DNA of 64,000 nt from Rubrivivax sp. (lineage in GTDB: Bacteria; Pseudomonadota; Gammaproteobacteria; Burkholderiales; Burkholderiaceae_C): contig JAIYCR010000094.1 in assembly GCA_027487905.1 (NCBI GenBank), positions 1 to 64,000 of the forward strand, read 5' to 3'. The notes under the pieces were generated by a model. The model searched no databases, had not been told where the DNA came from, and was given only the letters and a program-made list of their open reading frames with translations. Below are positions 57,911 to 64,000 of this stretch, one piece after another (positions within the stretch are counted from its first letter, which is position 1; every line of letters begins with the position of its first letter). Made by a program: the position numbers and the translations under genes.

Positions 57911-58707
57911 ACGACGACCAGCTGCTGCGTTATTCCCGGCACATCCTGCTGGACGACATCGGCATCGACGGCCAGCAGCGCCTGCTTGCGGCGCGGGTGC
58001 TGATCATCGGCGTCGGCGGTTTGGGCTCGCCGGCCCTGCTCTACCTCGCATCGGCCGGCGTGGGCCAGATCACGCTGGTCGATCCGGACGCGGTGGACCT
58101 CACCAACCTGCAGCGGCAGATCGCGCACCGGACGTCCAGCGTGGGCCGGGCCAAGGTCGATTCCGCGCGGGAGCGCATCCACGAGCTCAATCCGGACGTG
58201 AAGGTGGAGACCGTTGCCACACGCGCCGACGCGGCCTTGCTGGACAGCCTGGTGGCCCGCTGCGACCTGGTGCTGGATTGCAGCGACAACTTCCCCACCC
58301 GGCAGGCGGTCAACGCCGCCTGCGTGCGCCATGGGCGGGCGCTGGTGAGTGGCTCGGCCATCGGCTTCGACGGGCAGGTGTCGGTGTTCCACGCGGCCGC
58401 GGGCGGCCCGTGCTATGCCTGCCTCTTTCCCGCCGACCAGGCCGTCGAGGAGGTGGCGTGCGCCAGCATGGGCGTGTTCGCCCCGTTGGTGGGCATCGTC
58501 GGCAGCGTGCAGGCAGCCGAGGCCCTGAAGCACCTGCTCGGCGCCGGGCACGGCCTGGCGGGTCGGCTGCTGATGCTGGATGCCCGCCGCATGGAATGGG
58601 ACAGCCTGACGGTGAAGCGGCGGCAGGGCTGCCCGGTGTGCGGTTCGGGCACTCGGGCAAGCCCGGGGTCGGGGTCTGGGCCAGAGCAGGACGACGGCGC
58701 CGTTTGA
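57907..58707 (+). CDS. moeB: Molybdopterin-synthase adenylyltransferase MoeB / ThiF family
   Basis: Adenylates the C-terminus of the small sulfur-carrier subunit (MoaD, or ThiS in ThiF relatives). The 266-residue protein has RYSRHILLDDIGIDGQQRLL, the ATP site VLIIGVGGLGSPALLYLASA, DLTNLQRQIAHRTSSVGRAK, and zinc cysteines at CYAC and CPVC. The last 20 residues are a low-complexity extension. The ATG overlaps the regulator stop (ATGA at 57907-57910). MoeB is favoured by the molybdenum context, although ThiF cannot be excluded. Confidence 0.92.
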   Translation: MNDDQLLRYSRHILLDDIGIDGQQRLLAARVLIIGVGGLGSPALLYLASAGVGQITLVDPDAVDLTNLQRQIAHRTSSVGRAKVDSARERIHELNPDVKVETVATRADAALLDSLVARCDLVLDCSDNFPTRQAVNAACVRHGRALVSGSAIGFDGQVSVFHAAAGGPCYACLFPADQAVEEVACASMGVFAPLVGIVGSVQAAEALKHLLGAGHGLAGRLLMLDARRMEWDSLTVKRRQGCPVCGSGTRASPGSGSGPEQDDGAV

Positions 58708-58756
58708 CGTCGCAGGCCCTTCGGGCGGGGCCGCCAACCGACTGGGAGGTTCCGCC

Positions 58757-59245
58757 TCAGCCCGAGCAGCGGGCGCTGCCGCAGCCCGTCATCGCCGGGG
58801 CGGCTGCCGCCGCAGGTGCAGCGCGCAGGCCGGTCGCCGGGTCGAAGCCCTGTTCCTGCATCACCAGCGCCAACCCGGCGTCCATCGACGGTGCATGCAC
58901 CGCGAACCACTCGTCCAGCGCCTGCACCAGCGTCTGCAGCAGTCCCAGGTCCTGCGCCTGCGCATGGCGGCGGCGCGCCTCGACCATCACCTCCAGCACG
59001 GAAGCATGCTGAAGCGCGTGGCAGTTCTGGGCATCGAAGCCCAGCGCCTGCATCCAGCGGTCTTCCTGCTCGAAGTGCGCGCGCGTGTGCCGCAGCAGTT
59101 CGTCCAGGCAATCGTCCGCCTCGTGCGGGGCGTTGCGCACCGCCTCCTGCAAGGCGCCCAGGCGATCGACGAACTCATGGTGGGTTCGATCCATCTCCGG
59201 CTGGTTCAGGGTGTGCTCGGGGTTCCAGGCAATGGTGGCAGTCAT
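58757..59245 (-). CDS. Bacteriohemerythrin-like protein
   Basis: A 162-residue non-haem di-iron O2-binding protein. All seven expected ligands are seen: H22, H57, E61, H76, H80, H117 and D122, in MDRTHHEF, RAHFEQED, HALQHASVL and HAPSMD. The C-terminal 25 residues add an alanine run and two cysteines (MTGCGSARCSG), which is unusual. The ATG at 59245 fits MTATIAWNPEHTLNQ. Oxygen delivery or sensing is likely. It is convergent with moeB. Confidence 0.9.
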   Translation of the reverse strand: MTATIAWNPEHTLNQPEMDRTHHEFVDRLGALQEAVRNAPHEADDCLDELLRHTRAHFEQEDRWMQALGFDAQNCHALQHASVLEVMVEARRRHAQAQDLGLLQTLVQALDEWFAVHAPSMDAGLALVMQEQGFDPATGLRAAPAAAAAPAMTGCGSARCSG

Positions 59246-59284
59246 GGGCCGCAAGTGTGCCCGGGCGCCCGCGAGGCGCGCTTG

Positions 59285-59317
59285 AGGCGGCGCAAAGGCG
59301 GCGCAAAGGCGGCGCAA
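59285..59317. repeat. Three tandem 11-bp repeats
   Basis: AGGCGGCGCAA occurs three times head to tail between the hemerythrin start and the lipoprotein gene. It lies 40 bases upstream of hemerythrin and could lie in its promoter region. Confidence 0.9.
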
Positions 59318-59427
59318 TATCCGCTCAATACCCGCGCGCCCAGCGCCGTCTTCGGCGCCTCGATGCCCCTGAAGCCATGTCCCCGAACGCGCTCGCAACG
59401 CGCGCTCCTGGGCTACCGTTCGCGCCC

Positions 59428-60684
59428 ATGCCTGCACCCTCCCGTCCTGCATCCACTCGGCCATCGCAAGCCCTGCCCGCCCGGCCCTCCCACCCAGGTC
59501 AAGCCGGCCCGTTCTGGCGCCGAGCCATCCCGATGCTCGCGGGCCTGGCCACCGCAACGTCCCTGCTGAGCGCTTGCGCGCCCAGCCAGCCGGCCGGCAG
59601 CGCCTGGCCCTCGCTGGCGAAGCCCGCACCCCTCGTACCCCCCGCCCCCACGACGCCTGCCATGCCCCAGCGCATCTTCTACTCCGGCCACAGCCTGATG
59701 GACAGGCCGCTGCCGGACCGGGTCGAGGCCATCGCACGCGGCGAAGGGCAGCCGGTGCAATGGGACCGCCAGTACCGGCTGGGCTCCTTGCTGCGGGAAC
59801 GGGCCCAGCCCGCCGCCCCAGGCCAGTCGGGATGGACGAACGGTGACAACCGCGAAGGCAGCGGCCTGGACGTGGAGGCCGCCTTGTCCGGTCGGGTGAG
59901 CGGGCTCGAGCCCTTCGACGTGCTGGTCGTCACCGAAAGGCACGACATCCTGTGGGCGATGCAGAACGAGTCGACCGCCCGCCACCTGCGGGCGATGCAC
60001 GACCAAAGGCAGCAGGGGCGCCCCCAGGGGCGGACCTGGTTCTACGAGTCCTGGCAGAGCTTCTCGCCCGAGCGCATCGCCGAATGGGCGGCCTACGAGC
60101 GGGCCGCGGCCGGGGCCTGGCAATGCGTCGCTGCCGAGGTCAACCGCTCGCTCCAGGCCGAAGGGCGCAGCGACCGCGTCCACTCGCTGCCGGCCGCCCG
60201 GGCGCTCGCACTGCTGGTCGAGCGCGCCACCTCGCCCGAGGGGCTGCCCGGTGTTTCCGCAGCGACGCCGCGGGCCACCGTCGAGCGGCTGTTCACCGAC
60301 AACGTGCACCTCACCGAGGCCGGCTTCCACTACATGGCCCTGGTCACCTGGGCCTTCGTGAACGGCAAGCCGGCCTCGGCGGACCCCGCGTCCCCGGTGC
60401 CGGCGCCAGCGGGCCTGGACCCTGCCCTGGACCGGGCGCTGCGGCTTGCGGCCGCCCAGGCGCATGCCGCGCTCCAGGGCGAGACGCTTGCCGAGGCGCC
60501 CGCCGAAGCCTGCCAGGCCCGCCTGCAGGCCTTGTGTCCGGTCGTGTGGTCCTACATGGCCACCCGGTTCCAGGCCGACGGCCAGAGCTGGCCGGGTGCA
60601 CGCTGGAAGCAGTTCAAGCTGCAGCGGCAATGCGAGGCGGGGGTGCGGGACGGGCGCCACCGCCTGGTGGCTGCAGGGCGCTGA
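59428..60684 (+). CDS. SGNH-hydrolase-like lipoprotein
   Basis: A predicted lipoprotein of 418 residues from ATG 59428; an upstream ATG at 59377 would add 17. A signal segment (WRRAIPMLAGLATATSLLSA) ends at a lipobox cysteine in LLSACAP. The body begins RIFYSGHSLMDRPLPDRVEA, like the nucleophile block of SGNH enzymes, and has a late DNVHLTEAGFHYMALVTWAF resembling block V (D-x-x-H). Between them lie DVLVVTERHDILWAM and the tail CPVVWSYMATRFQADGQSW. Esterase or envelope-modifying activity is inferred from fold only. Confidence 0.65.
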   Translation: MPAPSRPASTRPSQALPARPSHPGQAGPFWRRAIPMLAGLATATSLLSACAPSQPAGSAWPSLAKPAPLVPPAPTTPAMPQRIFYSGHSLMDRPLPDRVEAIARGEGQPVQWDRQYRLGSLLRERAQPAAPGQSGWTNGDNREGSGLDVEAALSGRVSGLEPFDVLVVTERHDILWAMQNESTARHLRAMHDQRQQGRPQGRTWFYESWQSFSPERIAEWAAYERAAAGAWQCVAAEVNRSLQAEGRSDRVHSLPAARALALLVERATSPEGLPGVSAATPRATVERLFTDNVHLTEAGFHYMALVTWAFVNGKPASADPASPVPAPAGLDPALDRALRLAAAQAHAALQGETLAEAPAEACQARLQALCPVVWSYMATRFQADGQSWPGARWKQFKLQRQCEAGVRDGRHRLVAAGR

Positions 60685-60731
60685 CGCGCTGAGCGGGCCT
60701 CGGCCCACCGCCCCTTGCAGGGCGGCGACGC

Positions 60732-63700
60732 TCAGCTGATGGTCGTTTCGTCGGGGCGCGGGCGGGCCACCTCGGCCGGTGGGGATGGCGACACGGACGG
60801 CGCCGCAACGCCCGCCGCCGATGCCGCAACGCTGGGTCCATCGCCCCCGGCGGCGCTGCCGCGCGAGGCCGCCGTCGTCGCCCGCTCTGCCTCGTGGCGG
60901 GCGTGCGCCCGGCGCAGTTCCAGGCGCATGGCCTCGGCCAGCACGCTGACGTTGGGGGCCTGCAACAGGCTCGCATGCCCCCCCGGAATGTCGTGCACGA
61001 CGATGCTCTCGCGGGTGCGCGGCGCCCAGCCGAACAGCGGGTCGCTGTACTTCTCGATGTAGGGAATGTCGGCCACCGTGCCGTCGCCCTTCTGCCCCCG
61101 GAACAGCACCACCTGGCCACCCGCGAACAGGCCGGACGGGCGGTGCTGGCGATGGGCCACTTCATACAGGGGCAGGAAGTCGATGGGGGGCAGGTCGCTG
61201 AGCGGGCCGGAAACCCCGTCGCGCAAGGCCTCGACGAGCTGCTGGTTGCGCCGACGGTTCATCCGCGACTCCAGCTCCCACCGGGCCGCGTTGACCGCCT
61301 TGCGCGCCATGGTGGGCAAGGCCGCGCCGAGGCGACGGTGCACCGGCCCGTCCAGGTCGGCCGGGGTGGTCAGCGTGTCGACGAATCGGTTCAGCCGCTC
61401 GCGGGCGATGCGGAATCGCCGCTCGGCGGCGTGCACGTCGGCCGCGTCGATGATGCCCAGGAAGGCGGTGGTCTGTCCCGCGTCCTGCAGCTGGCGCGCC
61501 ATCTCGAAGGCGATGACGCCGCCCGCGCACAGGCCCGCGAGGTGATAGGGACCATCGGGCTGGACGTTGCGGATCTCCTGCACGTAGTGCGACGCCATTT
61601 CGGCGATCTGGGTGTGCACGAAGCTGCCGTCCTCGCGCTGCAGCGGCTGCAGGCCGAGGACGGGTCGCCCCGGCTCCAGGGCAAGGGCCAGCGTTCGGTA
61701 CAGCAGCGTCTCGCCGTTGCCGTCGTGAACGAAGAACAGTGGCGGCCCGTCGCCGCCCGGACGGATGGGAACGATGATGCGGCTGCCCATCGGCGAAGGC
61801 GTGCGCAGCGTCAGCGCGTTCGCCGCCGTTGCGGCTCCCGGCGCGCCGGACGCGTTGGCAGGCACGGCGCCGGCGGCGGCCAGCGCCGCGCCTTCAGGGT
61901 CGATCAGCGCGGCGAGCGTCTCCACCGTGGGCGCCTGCATCAGCGCCGTCAGCGCCAGCGGCTTGCCGGTGCGCTTGCGCAGCCGGGTGATCACCTGCAC
62001 GGCCAGCAGCGAATGCCCGCCGAGGTCGAAGAAGTTGCCGGTGGCGCTGACGCGGGGCAGTCCGAGGAGATCCGCCCACAGCTGGGCGATCAGCTTCTCC
62101 ATGGGCGTGGACGGGGCTCGCCAGCTCGGGTCGTCGCCGTCCGGAACGGACTCCGCTGCGGTCGGCGTCGCGCTCGCATCGGGTCTCAGGCGGGCCAGCA
62201 GCACGTCCAGGTCGTGCGGGGACACGGCGATCTGCGGACCGGCCTGCCAGGCGATGGCCCGTTCCAGAATCTCCAGTCCCTCCTGCGGACGGATGCCCTC
62301 CTGCAGCCCCAGCGAGAGCAGCGGATTGGCCACCGCGCGGGCCTGCGCCGGCTCCCCCGCCGGCGTCGGGGTGGCGGACAGGGACGAGAAGGACTTGTCC
62401 TGGATGCGCACCATCGCGAAGTCGACGATGTCGACCACCACCCGACCCTGCTCGTCCATCAAGGTGACGTCGTAGACGGCCACGCGGGCACTGCCCGGCA
62501 CCGCCTCGGCGCCGGCCTTCAGGCGGACATGGCTCACCAGGCGCTGGGGCAGCGGCGCCCACTGGCGCAGCAGGCCATAGGAGCCGGGCACGAAGAAGTC
62601 GCGCTCCTCGTCGAAGCCCGGCAGCAGCGATTGCGCACCGGCGGTGGCGAGGTCCAGCAGCGCCGGGTGCAGCGCGTGCTCGCGCAGATCCGCGGCGAAG
62701 GCCGGGGCCAGTTCCAGCGTCAGCAGCGCCTCGCCGGGCGCGCGGTCCAGCCGGTGCAGGTTGGCCCAGCGCGGGCCGAAGACCAGGTGGGCCGGCTGGC
62801 GCGCCGGGTCCACCGCGCCGCCTTGGGCGCAGCGCGAGCGGATGGCCGCGACGTCCACCGCCGCCCGGGCGGCCTGGGCCGAGGCGTCGGCACTGCCCAC
62901 CACGCCGCGCACGCACTCGACCCAGCCCGTGCCATCCAGCGCACGGCCCTTGACGGTGAAGGTCTGAAGCGACGCGTCCTTGCTGCCGTTGCTGCGGTCC
63001 GATCGGCCTGCCGGCTCGAAGTGCACGCGCAGATCGCGCGACACCCCGGGCGGCACCGCGAACGGCGCGAGGAAGCTCACCTCGCGAAGCTCGAGTGCAG
63101 CTCCGGCGGGCACGGTCTGCGCCCAGCCGGTGCGGACGATCTCGAGGAAGCCGGTCCCAGGGATCAAGGCCTCGCCGCCGCGCACCCGGTGCTCGGACAG
63201 CAGCCAGTGGGTGTCGATGGAGAAGGCGGTCTGGTAGACCCGCTGGCGGGCATCCGACACGAGCACATGCCCGAGCAGCGACAGGCCCAGCGGCCGGGTG
63301 CCCGGAGCGCCCGGCTCGGGCAGGCTGTCGTCGGCACTGATGCCCAGGCGCCTGGCCAGTTCGGCGGCCATGCCCACCTCGGCCCACTGCGCCCAGTCCA
63401 CTGCGATCCAGCTGCCCGCCGATCGGCGCGCGCGCGACTGCGCGAAGGCATCGAGGAAGGCATTGGCCGCCGCGTAGTCGACCTGGCCGGCCAGGCCGGC
63501 GAAGGAGGAAATGGACGAGAAGAGCACGACGAAATCCAGGCCATCGGCAAGCCCGGCTTGTCGAAGCGCCTGCTCCAGCACCAGCGTGCCCTGCACCTTG
63601 GGCGCCAGGACCGCGGCAGCGTCGCTCGCCTCCTTGAGCTGTATGGGTCCGTCCTGCAGCACACCGGCTGCATGCAGCACGCCATGGAGCCCTCCATGCA

Positions 63701-64000
63701 CCTGGACCACCTCGCGCAGCACCCGCTGCATCTGGGACAGATCGGTGATATCGGCCGCGTGCGTGCTGACCTGCACGCCCTGCGCGCGCATTGCCTGCAG
63801 TTCCTGCAGGCGGCGCGACACCGGGTCGTCGGCCGCGTGCGATTCGATCCAGCCTGCCCAGCCGGCGGGCTCGGGCAGCGCCGAGCGGCCCACGAGGGCC
63901 AGCCGTACGCCGCCCCGGTCGGCCAGCTGGCGGGCCAGTGCAAGGCCGACGCCGCCCAGGCCGCCGGTGATGAGCACGGTGCGGCCCGCGGACCACGGCG
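60732..64000 (-). CDS. Modular polyketide synthase, C-terminal part (KR-DH-carrier-thioesterase)
   Basis: An incomplete gene whose 5' part lies outside the window. Counting from 63977, a ketoreductase covers about residues 1-205 (NADPH site TGGLGGVG, catalytic SSISS and Y168 in DYAAANAF). A dehydratase-like domain covers about 225-530 (H263 in EHRVRGGEALIPGTG, then HPALLDLA). A carrier domain has its phosphopantetheine serine at S656 in LGGHSLLAVQ, and a thioesterase covers about 760-1040, with nucleophile C817 in LAGLCAGGVIAFEMA and a histidine in PGGHASLLQAP. Ketoreductase before dehydratase is not the order usual in cis-AT modules. The NRPS-like carrier motif and the Cys-type thioesterase suggest hybrid ancestry. 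The thioesterase makes this the terminal module of its pathway. Confidence 0.9.
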   Translation of the reverse strand, partial: PWSAGRTVLITGGLGGVGLALARQLADRGGVRLALVGRSALPEPAGWAGWIESHAADDPVSRRLQELQAMRAQGVQVSTHAADITDLSQMQRVLREVVQVHGGLHGVLHAAGVLQDGPIQLKEASDAAAVLAPKVQGTLVLEQALRQAGLADGLDFVVLFSSISSFAGLAGQVDYAAANAFLDAFAQSRARRSAGSWIAVDWAQWAEVGMAAELARRLGISADDSLPEPGAPGTRPLGLSLLGHVLVSDARQRVYQTAFSIDTHWLLSEHRVRGGEALIPGTGFLEIVRTGWAQTVPAGAALELREVSFLAPFAVPPGVSRDLRVHFEPAGRSDRSNGSKDASLQTFTVKGRALDGTGWVECVRGVVGSADASAQAARAAVDVAAIRSRCAQGGAVDPARQPAHLVFGPRWANLHRLDRAPGEALLTLELAPAFAADLREHALHPALLDLATAGAQSLLPGFDEERDFFVPGSYGLLRQWAPLPQRLVSHVRLKAGAEAVPGSARVAVYDVTLMDEQGRVVVDIVDFAMVRIQDKSFSSLSATPTPAGEPAQARAVANPLLSLGLQEGIRPQEGLEILERAIAWQAGPQIAVSPHDLDVLLARLRPDASATPTAAESVPDGDDPSWRAPSTPMEKLIAQLWADLLGLPRVSATGNFFDLGGHSLLAVQVITRLRKRTGKPLALTALMQAPTVETLAALIDPEGAALAAAGAVPANASGAPGAATAANALTLRTPSPMGSRIIVPIRPGGDGPPLFFVHDGNGETLLYRTLALALEPGRPVLGLQPLQREDGSFVHTQIAEMASHYVQEIRNVQPDGPYHLAGLCAGGVIAFEMARQLQDAGQTTAFLGIIDAADVHAAERRFRIARERLNRFVDTLTTPADLDGPVHRRLGAALPTMARKAVNAARWELESRMNRRRNQQLVEALRDGVSGPLSDLPPIDFLPLYEVAHRQHRPSGLFAGGQVVLFRGQKGDGTVADIPYIEKYSDPLFGWAPRTRESIVVHDIPGGHASLLQAPNVSVLAEAMRLELRRAHARHEAERATTAASRGSAAGGDGPSVAASAAGVAAPSVSPSPPAEVARPRPDETTIS

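Overview
The window is a high-GC chromosomal segment from a betaproteobacterium, most likely Burkholderiales (a Rubrivivax/Leptothrix/Ideonella-like lineage; inferred from gene content, not from a search). Supporting signs are an intracellular PHB depolymerase behind a PhaR-like operator, an EarP plus Arg32-type EF-P pair, a free-standing RsxB-like ferredoxin, tandem glycine riboswitch aptamers before gcvTHP, and the order HU - tRNA-Val - ppiD - tRNA-His. Both ends are cut inside genes: uvrB at the left (3' end missing) and a modular polyketide synthase at the right (5' part missing).

Layout. 1-5.1 kb: uvrB, an aromatic/aspartate aminotransferase, phaZ and an RsxB-like ferredoxin. 5.1-10 kb: a 2-oxoglutarate/Fe(II) oxygenase, a large multi-PAS hybrid histidine kinase and msrA. 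10-14 kb: a minus-strand operon of a PQQ-type sugar dehydrogenase, a cytochrome c and a TonB-dependent receptor. 14-20.7 kb: a DUF218 membrane protein, a conserved unknown, an ANTAR protein, then a tight operon of a DUF2868 membrane protein, a DUF3482 GTPase and an Sfp-type phosphopantetheinyl transferase. 20.7-25.6 kb: glycine riboswitch and gcvT-gcvH-gcvP. 25.6-29.5 kb: an acetyltransferase, a Tim44-domain protein, then an accessory patch with two gene remnants and a HigBA-type toxin-antitoxin locus whose toxin is cut by an amber codon. 29.5-33.8 kb: tRNA-His, ppiD, tRNA-Val, HU, a DMT transporter and pgsA. 33.9-40.5 kb: uvrC with a hexanucleotide repeat, earP-efp, a triple hairpin array and mnmC with a decayed methyltransferase half. 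40.5-49.6 kb: rpiA, pyrD, scoAB, a thioesterase with a PAS-LuxR regulator, msrPQ and housekeeping genes. 49.7-53.1 kb: ETF-ubiquinone oxidoreductase and two alpha/beta hydrolases, one closely resembling fluoroacetate dehalogenases. 53.2-58.7 kb: a molybdenum cofactor cluster (moeA, mobA, fdhD, a PilZ protein, a ModE-like regulator, moeB). 58.7-64 kb: hemerythrin, an SGNH-like lipoprotein and the PKS end (KR-DH-carrier-TE).

How it fits together: scoAB, phaZ, the thioesterases and ETF-QO point to a fatty-acid/PHB/acetoacetate economy. moeA/mobA/fdhD/moeB make and load the molybdenum cofactor, which MsrP needs. The Sfp-type transferase at 19.9 kb is a natural activator for the PKS carrier domain at 62 kb. 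A recurring oddity is short tandem repeats (6, 9, 11 and 12 bp) inside or beside several genes (uvrC, mnmC, fdhD, the ModE-like gene, and two promoter regions).
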